From contig NZ_SOAU01000001.1 of NCBI RefSeq assembly GCF_004364865.1, positions 1,116,001 to 1,180,000 of the forward strand: a stretch of 64,000 nucleotides of DNA, written 5' to 3'. Positions 1 through 9,262 of this stretch are shown here, one piece after another (position 1 is the first letter of the stretch; the number at the start of each line of letters is the position of its first letter). Position numbers and translations under genes: made by a program. The DNA comes from Ilumatobacter fluminis (GTDB lineage: Bacteria > Actinomycetota > Acidimicrobiia > Acidimicrobiales > Ilumatobacteraceae). The notes beneath the pieces were generated by a model that made no database searches, was not told where the DNA came from, and worked only from the letters and a program-made list of their open reading frames with translations.

Positions 1-1
1 G

Positions 2-3000
2 GTCGCTCGCGCCGACGGCGCACCGAGCGATCGCAGCGGACAGATCGAGTTCAGCGCGTTCGAGCCCCGAGACCTCGTCATCACGATCGACAACGCCGGG
101 AGCCGCTACGCCCCGGCCGCCAGCGTCGTCGTCGCCGAGATCGTGTTCCGCGACGGCGACGACGTCGCGGCCACAGGCCCCTCGTGGGACTGCGACACCG
201 GATCGGTTCCTCCCGGTGGCACGATTCGTTGCCTCCACGTGCTGGACGACGACCTCCAACCCGGTGAGTCCCTCGGGCTCCCGCTCGCACTCGCCCCGGC
301 CGGGCCGGGCGCCTCGACGATCTCGATCAGTGCCACCACCGGAGACGACGACATCAGCGACGACCACACCGTCGACGCGCACCTCGTGACCGTGGCCGAC
401 GGCCCGGTGCTCACGGTCGCCTTCGACGCCGCAGAACGACCGCGTCCGGGCCTGACCACCGAGATCTCGATGGCGATCGCCAACGAGGGCGGCGCCGCCG
501 CATCGGAACAGTTCGTCGTGGTCGAGACCCCACCCGGCGCCGACCTCGTCGGTGCCTCCGGCGACGGCTGGACCTGCACGATGACCGATCTCGGTGTCGC
601 CTACGGAACCACCGTGTGCGCTCGGACTGAGACGCTCGACCCGGGGAGTTCGTCGACGATCACCCTGGCGTTGGAGCTGATCGGCGACCCGGCACCGGGC
701 GCCGAACTGTGGGCGTGGACCGACGCACCCGGACAGCGCCACACGAGCGGCGTGCGCGACGGCTTCCGCTACCCGCTGGATCCCGGTGCGGAGGCGACCG
801 TGTCGGCCGGGCCCGACGTCTCCGTCATTTCGCCCGTTCGGCGATCCGACGGCACCGTCGGTCCCGCCGTCGTCACCCTCCACGGTGAGGTCGACCTCAC
901 GAGCCGGGCGGACGTGACGTGGCGCCAACGGTGCGTCGCAGGTCTGTCCGACACCATCGGCGACGAGTGCGATGTCGAGACCGATCCGGTCGAGTGGCTC
1001 GACGACCCCGTCCGATCGGTCGACGATCCCACCGTCCGGTTCCGACTGCCGGAGCTTCCCGTCGACCTCGACGCCCCCGTGCCGTTCGTGTTCGAACTGA
1101 GCGCCGGCCCGGCGGCCGACACCGTGACGGTCTTCGTGTCGTCGCCGGCGACCGACGACGACGATCGAACCTCCGACGACTCCGGCGACTCGGACGACTC
1201 GTCCGACGACCGCAGCGACGACAGCGACGATGGCGGAGCCGATGGAGACGACACCCGTCCCGACGACACGACGCCCGACACAACACCCGAAACGCAGGAC
1301 TGGGCCGATGTCATCGCCCCGCCCCAGCTGTACATCAGCAACCCCGACGGCGACGTCGCCTCTCGCGACCGTGTCACGATCTGGGCCGGCGGCAGCAGCA
1401 CCCAGCCGCTCACGTACGAGTGGGAGCAACTCGCCGGGCCGACGATCGAGCTGGACGGCGAGCCCGACTCGGCCACCCGGACCTTCACCGTGCCCGACCT
1501 CGCCCCCGGACAAGACGCCGACGTCCTCGAACTCCGGCTGACTGCGACGGACGACCATGGCCAAACGGCCACGGCCGATGTCTCGTACCGCATCGTGTGG
1601 CCCGACGACGGTCTCTCGGTCGACGTCGCCGACGGCGCACCCGTGCTCCTGGCCCAGGTCGCCCATCCCGTCTCCATCGGCGCGGTCGCCGAGTCGGCCG
1701 GCGCCCCGTATCAATGGGCATGGTCCGACGACGGTTCCGGATTGCTGGCCGGGACGGACGTCGATCAAGGGTCCGTGACGTTCGATGCGCCGCCGCAGCC
1801 CGGTGAAGCGACCGTGTCGGTCACGGTGACCGACGACTTCGGTCGCACGGTGTCGTCGTCCGTCGTCGTCCGGTTCACGGCGTACGACCCGTCGCAGCTC
1901 CCCGACGACCTGTGTGACGCGATCGACGCACTCGCCGCAGGTGGCCAAGCCACCCTGACCAACCCCGACGCCACCTTCGTGCTGACGCTCGCGAACGTTT
2001 CGGGAGTCGGCCCGTGCGACGAGACCATCGACATCACCTTCTCCGACGCGACTGCGCGCTTGCCCGGCGGGCCGTCGCTGACGGGCGCCTCGGGCCGCAT
2101 CACCGCCGTCGGTCTCACCCTCGACGCCGGACAGGTCGAGTTCCCCGGCCCCTGGGGTGTCGCCCCGACGCCGCTCGACTCCCCGTTGGGCGTGTCGTTC
2201 GCAGCCGACGCAGCACTCGGGGCCGTCACCGGCAGCATCGCCGTCGGTGGTCTTCCCTACGCCGGGCTCGGGGGGTGGCCCGGATCCGCGACCGTGCTGT
2301 ACGGCGCGCTGGAGCCCGCCGAGCCGGTCGGTCTCCGTGTGGCGCCGCCGACGGACACGACCGACACGGCCATCCCGCCCGACACGACGGTGCCGCCGGA
2401 CACGACGGTGCCGGAATCGGGCGACGACGTCGAGCCGCTGGAGCCGCTCGACCCCGAACCCGAACCGGTCAACCCGCCGCACCCGCAACAGTCGGTCGTC
2501 CTGCACGGGGCGGCCGACGCTCCCGATGGCCGAACGGGCCGGATCGAACTGCACGGTCGGATCGCACCGGACGGATCGGCCGACCTCGTCGTGGCCGCGG
2601 ACGGGGTCGCCCGCATCGCCGATGTCGACGTCCCGCTCGTCGGCACCGTTCGCTCGGCGTCCGACTCGGTCGGGCAATGGCAGGTCGCCGGCGCACTCGG
2701 AGCGAGCCGATCACTGGCGCCCGGCCTCCGCCTCGACCGACTCGACGTCACGTGGGACGGCGCCGGCGTCACGGGCAGCGGCACCGCCACCGTCATCGCC
2801 GAGACCCTGACGCCGGCCCGCATCGACGATCCGGCCCCCGGTGAGCCGGTCGATGGTCCGAGCCTCGCGCTCGACATCGTGTTCCCGCCGACCACGGCGC
2901 CCTCGGCCGTCGTCTCGTCGGACCGACCGTGGACGTTCACCGATGGTGCCCCGGCCGTCTCGTTCGAGGGAACTGCCTCCGGGGTTGGCGACGCATTCGC

Positions 3001-6000
3001 CCTCACCGCCACGGGCGCGCTCGACAGTTGGCAGCTCGCTCGCGACCTCGTCGTCGACGACCTGAACGTCGACGTCACGGTCGGGTGCTCCGGCGGATGC
3101 GGCTCGTCGATCGACCTCACCGCACGTGCGACCGTGCTCGACGCAGCCGACGTCGCCCTCGCCGGACGCTTCGACCTGACCTCCGGGCTCTGGCGACTCG
3201 ACGGTGGCGCCCCGTCGCTCTCGCTCACCCCGGCCGTCACCCTCGACGACGTCGACCTCTCGATCGCGATCGACACCGACCGGGTCGTGTCGGCAACCGG
3301 AGCCGCATCTGCCGACCTGCTCGGTGAACGACACGAGGTCGACCTCGACTTCGGCCCCGCGGCGACCGTCGCGACCACACCCCTCGGTGACCGCGAGCCG
3401 AGCCCCGGGTGGGTGTTCGAGGACACGGTTCTGGCCATCGCGACCGCCGACACCGAGTACGACCCGCTCGCGTTCGACGGCGACGTCACCGTGCCGCTCA
3501 CCGCCGACGTGGTCACCGGCATCGCCGAGTTCTCGCTGCCGGAGCGGTACCGACGCTCCGGACGCCTCCCCGACGAGGTCACTCGCGGCCTCGCCACGTT
3601 CGACGTCGCCGCCGACGGTTCGCTCGACGACACGGTGTACACCCTCGACGTCGCAGCGCCCGACGGCTGGTTCGTCCACGGAGACGACGACGCCGCGGTG
3701 AGCGTCGAGATCGTCGACGTCGGGTACGACCTGACCCTCGATGGATCGGTGGTCACGGCGCACGTGCGTGGCACGGCGGTCCTGTCGACGGCGTCGGTCG
3801 GAAGCGGCCCCGCCGGCTCGGTCGAACTCGACCTGTCCGGCTCGCTCGGCGCAGCGACGATCGACGACGACGCGGTCATCCTCTCCGCCGAACTGACGCC
3901 GACCGATGACGCAGGCGCACTCGTCGACGTGTTCGGTCTGGCGGGTGTCGACGCCGATGACCTCGCCGTCGAACTCACGGTCGCCACCGACCACGACGAG
4001 TTACGACTCGTGGCGACCGCGACGCTCCCACAGCACCTCGCCGACGGACTCGGGCTGGCGGGCACGACCTACCCGTTGGCCATGCGCCTGCGCGACGCCG
4101 TCCCCTGTGCGACGATCGACCTCGACGCCGACGACCCCGACCGACCGGCCGTCGACATCGGCGGACGCGGCCTCGTCATGTTCGAGCACGCCGCCATCGT
4201 GATCGCCCCCGACGACTGCACGACGCCGGACGGGGACCGCCCCCGCGGCGCGTGGTTCGTCGCTGCCGACGCCGATCACGATCCGCTCGTGACCGCGATG
4301 GGCGTCGATCCGCTCGAGATCGTCGGTTCGACATCGGCCGACGCCGCCTGGTTCGGCGACGTGAGGCTCGACGACGTGACGTTCGAGTTCGACGTGACCG
4401 TCGACGACTGGTCGACCGCGATCACCGGAACGACCACCATCGCCGATCAGCCCGTCGAGGTCGCTGCGCACGTCGGCGCCGACTCGGGCGACTCGATCGA
4501 GTTCACCGGCGACGTCGCGTCGCTCCCGCTCGGCGATCGAACCGTCGACGATGCGACGGTCACGATCACGGTGACCGCCGGTGACGACACGGACACCACG
4601 TTCACCGTGAGGGGGCGACTCGACATCCTCGGAACGCCGACCGACGTCGAACTCACCGGCTGGTACACGAACGGCGAGGTCACCCAGCTCTGGGGAGACC
4701 TCGACGAGCGCTCGTTCCCCCTCCACGGCGACGACCGCCTCGACGACACCCTGGTGTTCGTCCGGTACGACGGGACGAGCGAGGAGCCGTTCTCGATCCG
4801 ATTCGCCGGGGGCACGCTGCACGTGACCTGGGACGACGAGCCACTCGACGCCGCGATGACCGGCGCGGTCGCCGAGGAGTCGGCACTGGTCGCGACGATC
4901 GCGATCTCGACACCGTTCGACGGCGAGCCCAGCGCAGCGCTGTCGGGCGAGTACCACCTCGGCGGTGGCGAACACGTCGCCGGCGATCTCGAGTTCGCGA
5001 CCGGCGACGGCTCGACGGCAACGCTCCAGCCGACGCTCGCCGGGCTCCCGGTCACGGCGTCGCTCGGGATCGAACGCATCGGCGGCGTCCCCGAAGGCAC
5101 CGTCGACGGCAACGTCACGCTCGGCATCGGCGACTCCAGCGCCGCGGTGAAGCTCACCGGCGAGTTCGATCCGGCAGCGAGGGAGTCCGAACTCGGGGCA
5201 ACCGTCGAGGCGTTCGCGATGCGCGGACTGCGCGGGTCGCTCTCGGTCAGGTTCGAACCCCTGACCGGCGAGTCGGGCGAAACCGGCGAGAGCAGCGACC
5301 CGGTCCACAGCTCGGGTGAGGGCGACACGAGCAGCACCGACCTCGTCGAGCTGAATCGACTGTTCGGTGCCGAGGTCGAGTTCGCCACGACCGCCGTGAC
5401 GTGCGCACTGTTCTGGCAGCAACCGCCGACGCTCCACGGCGAGATCTACCGAACCGGCGACGACAACACGTGGTACGAGCTCGAGGGCAAGGTCGTGCCG
5501 ATGCTGCCCGACGGCATCGAGGCCGCCGTCGATGCGATCTCGGGCAACGACAACACTCGACAGATCGAACTCACGAACATCGTGACCGAGCACGGAGAGC
5601 CCGAGGACGAGTTCGAGGAGCACCTCGGGCACGGCCTCGAGCTCGAGCTCGGCATCGACTTCCAGTTCCTCGCCGCATCGATCGGATTCGCCTACTACCC
5701 GGCTGGTTGCGGATTCTCGGCGCACGGCTTCGTGATGGTGAGCAGCGAGGGCGGTGGCGACGCCGGCTTCGGAGCCCTTCAAGGAGGCGGCGCCACACTC
5801 GATCTCACGTCGTTCCTCGGCAGCGAGTTGTCGTCGGGGGAGCGGTTGGCCGTCGCTCATGCCCTCGAGACCCACAGTCGCGAACACCGCTACGAACACG
5901 CGTCGCACGAAGCGGAGCAGCGTCGCGACGCCGCCCAGCAGCGAGCCGACGACGCGACCCGCCGTCGACAGGACGCCGAGGACCGCGCACGCGAGAGCTT

Positions 6001-6754
6001 CGACGACTTCGACCGAGCGCTCGCCGAACGGGATGCGGCCGAGGCCTTCCACGACCAGTTCCAAGCCCAACTCGACGTCCAGCGTGCGATCGTCGAGCAC
6101 GACGAAGCGACGCGATCCATCGACCGCGCCACCTCGGAGGCCCAGGTCGCCGACGCCGAGGCAACGCAGGCGGCTCGTGAGACCGAGGAGAACGAAGCGG
6201 CCGCCGAGGAGGTCAAGAAGGCCAAGCAGGTCTACTTCCGACTCGGATTCACCTACTGCGGGACGTGTGACTCCCAGGCGAGGATCGAGATCGGTGGGTC
6301 CGTGACCGTGCCGATCGCCGGACCGTTGTCGGCCACGCTCGGCGTGTCGGCCTCGATCGACGTGCGAGTGGAACCCACGGCGGAAGTCACCGACTTCGAA
6401 CTCGGGCTCCGTGGTGCGGTCGGCGTCGGCTTCCACAAGGGTCTCAGCGCCGGCGGGTTCGGTGTGGCGATCTCCGCCGACTTCGAGGTGTTCGTTGCGC
6501 TCGACCTCGGCTTCCACGGTCCGGAACGGCCGAACACGATCGCCATCACGATCGGCTTCGAGGCCAAGGTGGCCGTTTCGGCGAGCGCGGTGGTGGTGCA
6601 CCTCCATGCGACGCTCGCGTCGGTCGAGGGGACGGCCAAGCTGCAGTTCGAGCAGATCGGCACCAGCGACCTGTACGAGGGGCACGTCTACCTCGAGTTC
6701 AGGTTCACCGCCTTCGGCTTCCTCCACCTCGGTCCGTTCCATGCCAAGTGGTAG
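2..6754 (+). CDS. Giant secreted-type repetitive protein, 5' end outside window
   Basis: The frame is open from the first bases, so the true start lies upstream and 2250 residues are visible. I do not recognise a catalytic domain. The N-terminal part looks like immunoglobulin-like repeats. An Asp/Ser/Thr linker lies at about 1150-1305. A PKD/REJ-like domain (YEWEQLAGP, then a DDHGQTATA strand) lies at about 1318-1608. A Thr/Pro/Glu linker lies at about 2350-2490. Roughly 3 kb of Asp- and Gly-rich beta-type repeats follow. A charged Ala/Glu/Arg coiled coil lies at about 5865-6230, and a Gly/Ala/Phe-rich beta domain ends in FHAKW. No sortase motif or C-terminal membrane anchor is visible. The composition suggests a surface or extracellular structural protein; that is inference. 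The next gene follows after 46 bp. Confidence 0.82.
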   Translation, partial: VARADGAPSDRSGQIEFSAFEPRDLVITIDNAGSRYAPAASVVVAEIVFRDGDDVAATGPSWDCDTGSVPPGGTIRCLHVLDDDLQPGESLGLPLALAPAGPGASTISISATTGDDDISDDHTVDAHLVTVADGPVLTVAFDAAERPRPGLTTEISMAIANEGGAAASEQFVVVETPPGADLVGASGDGWTCTMTDLGVAYGTTVCARTETLDPGSSSTITLALELIGDPAPGAELWAWTDAPGQRHTSGVRDGFRYPLDPGAEATVSAGPDVSVISPVRRSDGTVGPAVVTLHGEVDLTSRADVTWRQRCVAGLSDTIGDECDVETDPVEWLDDPVRSVDDPTVRFRLPELPVDLDAPVPFVFELSAGPAADTVTVFVSSPATDDDDRTSDDSGDSDDSSDDRSDDSDDGGADGDDTRPDDTTPDTTPETQDWADVIAPPQLYISNPDGDVASRDRVTIWAGGSSTQPLTYEWEQLAGPTIELDGEPDSATRTFTVPDLAPGQDADVLELRLTATDDHGQTATADVSYRIVWPDDGLSVDVADGAPVLLAQVAHPVSIGAVAESAGAPYQWAWSDDGSGLLAGTDVDQGSVTFDAPPQPGEATVSVTVTDDFGRTVSSSVVVRFTAYDPSQLPDDLCDAIDALAAGGQATLTNPDATFVLTLANVSGVGPCDETIDITFSDATARLPGGPSLTGASGRITAVGLTLDAGQVEFPGPWGVAPTPLDSPLGVSFAADAALGAVTGSIAVGGLPYAGLGGWPGSATVLYGALEPAEPVGLRVAPPTDTTDTAIPPDTTVPPDTTVPESGDDVEPLEPLDPEPEPVNPPHPQQSVVLHGAADAPDGRTGRIELHGRIAPDGSADLVVAADGVARIADVDVPLVGTVRSASDSVGQWQVAGALGASRSLAPGLRLDRLDVTWDGAGVTGSGTATVIAETLTPARIDDPAPGEPVDGPSLALDIVFPPTTAPSAVVSSDRPWTFTDGAPAVSFEGTASGVGDAFALTATGALDSWQLARDLVVDDLNVDVTVGCSGGCGSSIDLTARATVLDAADVALAGRFDLTSGLWRLDGGAPSLSLTPAVTLDDVDLSIAIDTDRVVSATGAASADLLGERHEVDLDFGPAATVATTPLGDREPSPGWVFEDTVLAIATADTEYDPLAFDGDVTVPLTADVVTGIAEFSLPERYRRSGRLPDEVTRGLATFDVAADGSLDDTVYTLDVAAPDGWFVHGDDDAAVSVEIVDVGYDLTLDGSVVTAHVRGTAVLSTASVGSGPAGSVELDLSGSLGAATIDDDAVILSAELTPTDDAGALVDVFGLAGVDADDLAVELTVATDHDELRLVATATLPQHLADGLGLAGTTYPLAMRLRDAVPCATIDLDADDPDRPAVDIGGRGLVMFEHAAIVIAPDDCTTPDGDRPRGAWFVAADADHDPLVTAMGVDPLEIVGSTSADAAWFGDVRLDDVTFEFDVTVDDWSTAITGTTTIADQPVEVAAHVGADSGDSIEFTGDVASLPLGDRTVDDATVTITVTAGDDTDTTFTVRGRLDILGTPTDVELTGWYTNGEVTQLWGDLDERSFPLHGDDRLDDTLVFVRYDGTSEEPFSIRFAGGTLHVTWDDEPLDAAMTGAVAEESALVATIAISTPFDGEPSAALSGEYHLGGGEHVAGDLEFATGDGSTATLQPTLAGLPVTASLGIERIGGVPEGTVDGNVTLGIGDSSAAVKLTGEFDPAARESELGATVEAFAMRGLRGSLSVRFEPLTGESGETGESSDPVHSSGEGDTSSTDLVELNRLFGAEVEFATTAVTCALFWQQPPTLHGEIYRTGDDNTWYELEGKVVPMLPDGIEAAVDAISGNDNTRQIELTNIVTEHGEPEDEFEEHLGHGLELELGIDFQFLAASIGFAYYPAGCGFSAHGFVMVSSEGGGDAGFGALQGGGATLDLTSFLGSELSSGERLAVAHALETHSREHRYEHASHEAEQRRDAAQQRADDATRRRQDAEDRARESFDDFDRALAERDAAEAFHDQFQAQLDVQRAIVEHDEATRSIDRATSEAQVADAEATQAARETEENEAAAEEVKKAKQVYFRLGFTYCGTCDSQARIEIGGSVTVPIAGPLSATLGVSASIDVRVEPTAEVTDFELGLRGAVGVGFHKGLSAGGFGVAISADFEVFVALDLGFHGPERPNTIAITIGFEAKVAVSASAVVVHLHATLASVEGTAKLQFEQIGTSDLYEGHVYLEFRFTAFGFLHLGPFHAKW

Positions 6755-6800
6755 CGACGATGATCGAACGACCAGCGAACTCACCCCGGAGTCTTCATTC

Positions 6801-7316
6801 ATGAGCAACGACAACCACGACGATCAGCCCGACGGAGACGCCGTCGTGGACGCTCAGTCGCCCAGGCGCCGGGTCGGCTACGGGATCGGCGCGGGTGTCG
6901 CGGCGGTGGCGCTCGTCGGCGGTGTGGTCGCCTGGTCCGGCGGGGGAGACGAGGCCGACGACGCCGACGCCTCGGTGGTCACGACGGTCCCGGCGGAGTA
7001 CGACGCCGCAGCGTTCTGCGATGCCGTCACCGACCTGCCCCGGGTCTCCGATGCGCTCGACGACATGGGCACCCCTGCAACCGGGTTCCGTGCCTACGCG
7101 GACGGCCTCGACGACGTGGCTGCCGTCGCCGACGCCGACACCGCCCGCGCAGCCACCCTGCTCGCCGACCGGTATCGCTCCATGGCGGCTGCCGTCGAGG
7201 CCGATGCCGAGACGGCCCCGGGCGATGCGCTCGCCGCAGCAGCCGAGATCGACGCCGACGCCGACGGGGCCGCGGCGATCGAGACGCTGCGCTCAGCAGT
7301 CGACACCGACTGCTGA
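6801..7316 (+). CDS. Small single-span membrane-anchored protein
   Basis: The 171-residue product has a short acidic cytoplasmic N-terminus and a basic patch (PRRR). One hydrophobic segment follows at about residues 27-46, and then an Ala/Asp-rich, probably helical, extracytoplasmic domain ending in Cys. ATG 6801 was chosen because a GGAG-like ribosome binding site lies about 10 bases upstream and the hydrophobic segment begins soon after it. The longer open frame upstream only shadows the preceding giant gene. It lies 46 bp after that gene in the same direction, so it may be co-transcribed and help anchor or process it (inference). No family is recognised. Confidence 0.7.
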   Translation: MSNDNHDDQPDGDAVVDAQSPRRRVGYGIGAGVAAVALVGGVVAWSGGGDEADDADASVVTTVPAEYDAAAFCDAVTDLPRVSDALDDMGTPATGFRAYADGLDDVAAVADADTARAATLLADRYRSMAAAVEADAETAPGDALAAAAEIDADADGAAAIETLRSAVDTDC

Positions 7317-7337
7317 TCTCGTCGTCCGCTCCTGCGA

Positions 7338-7343
7338 TACCGT
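7338..7343 (+). promoter_or_regulatory. Candidate -10 for leaderless lipoprotein gene
   Basis: TACCGT ends six bases before the GTG at 7350 and no Shine-Dalgarno sequence is visible. This fits a leaderless transcript starting at the initiation codon. Confidence 0.45.
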
Positions 7344-7349
7344 CGCAGT

Positions 7350-8285
7350 GTGACGAACCGGCGGTGGGTTCTGGCGGTGGGGTCAGCGCTCGCATGCGCA
7401 GCCGTGTCGGCGTCGTGTGCGCGCACCGACATGCCGTCCGTTGTCGTCACTGCCGACCCGCGGCCGCCGGAGGCGACGGCGGTGTCGCCGACGAGCGTGC
7501 TGACCGCCGACCCGTTGATCGGCGGGGGAGTGCCGATCGACGTCGAGATGTTCTTCGACTACCCGAGGTATCTCTGGCACGTCCGGCGCCTGAGCGTCGC
7601 GACGACGAACCTCGGTGACGAGCCGATCACGATCTCGTCGATCGCCGTACGAGCTGACCACTTCGAACCGCTGGCTGCCGAGTCGAAGCGCACGGTGATC
7701 GCGCCCGGCCAGCGGGTCGACGTGCAGGTCGACTTCGGCGCGCTGGTTGCATGCTCCTCGAGCGACGACCTGGCCGCTGCCGTCGCCGTGACATTCACCA
7801 AAGGTGACGGACCACCTGTCGAGCACCTGGTTCGCCTCGACCCGGCGCCGCTCGACGAGATCCGAGATCGGGAATGCGCAGAGCAGCGCGTCGAGGACGC
7901 GGCTTCGATCGCCGTGTCGGCGCAGCGTTCGATCGACGGGCCGACGATGGAGACGTCGATCGAGATCGTCCGTCGACGGGGGGTTCCGGTCATCGAGGTC
8001 TCGTCGCTCAGCGGCAGCGTCATCCTGGCGCTCGTCCCGGTGGCCGACAGCGAGCCGCTTCTCCGGATCGATCCTGACCGGACCCGCGCTGATCTGCCGA
8101 TCCGCATCGAGGTCACCCGATGCGACCCTCATGTCGTCAGTCAGAGCTCACGCACGTTCGATCTCGCCGTTTTCGTGAGCGTCGACGATGCCGAGGCGCA
8201 CCGATACCAGCTCGAGATCGACCCGCGCTTGCAGTCTGATCTCCAGTCGTTGATCGACGCCTGCCAAGCCCTCGTCGCCGACTGA
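7350..8285 (+). CDS. Putative lipoprotein of unknown function
   Basis: The 311-residue product begins with a basic n-region, a hydrophobic stretch and a lipobox-like VSASC (Cys23), so it is probably a lipid-anchored extracytoplasmic protein. The mature part is beta-rich, with a segment (TTNLGDEPITISSIAVR) typical of uncharacterised actinobacterial envelope proteins in which repeated Ig-like strands bind nothing known. Paired Cys residues (C-x about 46-C) could form a disulfide. The GTG start fits both the signal peptide and the -10-like TACCGT six bases upstream. No specific function can be assigned. Confidence 0.75.
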   Translation: MTNRRWVLAVGSALACAAVSASCARTDMPSVVVTADPRPPEATAVSPTSVLTADPLIGGGVPIDVEMFFDYPRYLWHVRRLSVATTNLGDEPITISSIAVRADHFEPLAAESKRTVIAPGQRVDVQVDFGALVACSSSDDLAAAVAVTFTKGDGPPVEHLVRLDPAPLDEIRDRECAEQRVEDAASIAVSAQRSIDGPTMETSIEIVRRRGVPVIEVSSLSGSVILALVPVADSEPLLRIDPDRTRADLPIRIEVTRCDPHVVSQSSRTFDLAVFVSVDDAEAHRYQLEIDPRLQSDLQSLIDACQALVAD

Positions 8286-8308
8286 GTGACCCCGATCGCC
8301 CCGTGGGG

Positions 8309-8350
8309 TTGACCGCAAGCGCACGCCATGATTATTTTGTCAGTGAATAA
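8309..8350 (+). promoter_or_regulatory. Promoter and candidate ROK-repressor operator of the alpha-glucoside operon
   Basis: TTGACC (8309-8314) and TATTTT (8333-8338), 18 bp apart, form a plausible promoter. The sequence TTATTTTGTCAGTGAATAA (8332-8350) overlaps the -10 and has inverted TTATT/AATAA arms. It resembles the AT-rich operators of the ROK repressors Mlc and NagC and is conspicuous in this GC-rich DNA. The operon ends at the ROK gene at 15022, which makes autogenous control the simplest reading. Confidence 0.6.
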
Positions 8351-8380
8351 AGTAGCGAGCGCATCTGAGGGGGTGACGGC

Positions 8381-9262
8381 ATGGTCGGAATGACCGGGTG
8401 GAAGAAGTTCGGGGTCGTGTCGATGTTCCTCGCGCCGAGCCTGATCGCTCTGCTCGCCTTCTCGATCGGGCCGATGTTCGGCACCCTCTGGGTCAGCGTC
8501 CAAGACTGGAATCTCATCCGACCGGCAGAGTTCATCGGCGCCGACAACTACCGCGAACTGTGGTCGGACGACGATTTCCGCCGGGCGCTGCTGAACACGC
8601 TCTACTACCTCGTCGGCTACCTGCCGCTCGTGATCGTCGGCGGGCTCGCCCTCGCGGTGCTCGTCAACCGCAAGCTGAAGGGCATCGCCGTGTTCCGAGC
8701 GATCTACTTCCTGCCGGTCGTGACCAGTTGGGTCGTCGTCGCCCTGCTCTGGAAGTGGCTCCTCAACCCGAGCGACGGGCTCGTCAACTGGGGGCTCGGG
8801 CTGGTCGGCATCGAGGGGCCGGGCTGGTGGACCTCGCGAACGTGGGCGATGCCGTCGGTGATCATCGCCTCGGCGTGGAAAGACCTCGGCTTCGTGATGA
8901 TCATCCTGCTCGCAGGTCTCCAGGCCATCGACGAGACCCTGTACGAGGCGGCTCGGATCGACGGCGCCAGCGGCTGGCGTCAGCTCCGCTCGATCACCTT
9001 GCCGCTCCTCACCCCGTCGCTGTTCTTCGTCGTCGTGATCTCCCTGATCAACGGCTTCCAGGTGTTCGACCAGGTGTGGGTCATGACCGAGGGCGGACCC
9101 GCCGGCTCGTCGACGGTGGTGGTCGAACAGATCGTGAAGAACACGTTCTCGTACGGTCGCGCCGGCTACGCCGCAGCCCAGAGCGTGGTGCTGTTCGTCA
9201 TCATCTTGCTGGTCACGGCGATCCAGATGCGGCTCCAGAAGCGGTGGGTCTTCTATGGCTGA
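8381..9262 (+). CDS. Sugar ABC transporter permease, MalF type
   Basis: The 293-residue integral membrane protein is the first permease of a CUT1-type carbohydrate ABC importer. It shows about six hydrophobic spans, beginning with MFLAPSLIALLAFSIGP. The cytoplasmic EAA loop reads EAARIDGASGWRQLRSITLP, the site that contacts the ATPase. ATG 8381 has a strong GGGGGTGA ribosome binding site. The gene overlaps the second permease by 8 bp. Binding protein, glucosidases and ROK regulator follow in the same direction, so the substrate is probably a maltose- or isomaltose-like alpha-glucoside. No ATPase gene is present in the cluster, so a shared MsmK/MsmX-type ATPase elsewhere would be needed (inference). 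Confidence 0.93.
   Translation: MVGMTGWKKFGVVSMFLAPSLIALLAFSIGPMFGTLWVSVQDWNLIRPAEFIGADNYRELWSDDDFRRALLNTLYYLVGYLPLVIVGGLALAVLVNRKLKGIAVFRAIYFLPVVTSWVVVALLWKWLLNPSDGLVNWGLGLVGIEGPGWWTSRTWAMPSVIIASAWKDLGFVMIILLAGLQAIDETLYEAARIDGASGWRQLRSITLPLLTPSLFFVVVISLINGFQVFDQVWVMTEGGPAGSSTVVVEQIVKNTFSYGRAGYAAAQSVVLFVIILLVTAIQMRLQKRWVFYG

Noticed and set aside
4001-6814. Long antisense open frame of 937 codons on the minus strand
   Set aside because: It lies fully under the giant plus-strand gene. Its composition is that expected of an antisense frame under GC-rich third positions, and it has no recognisable domain.
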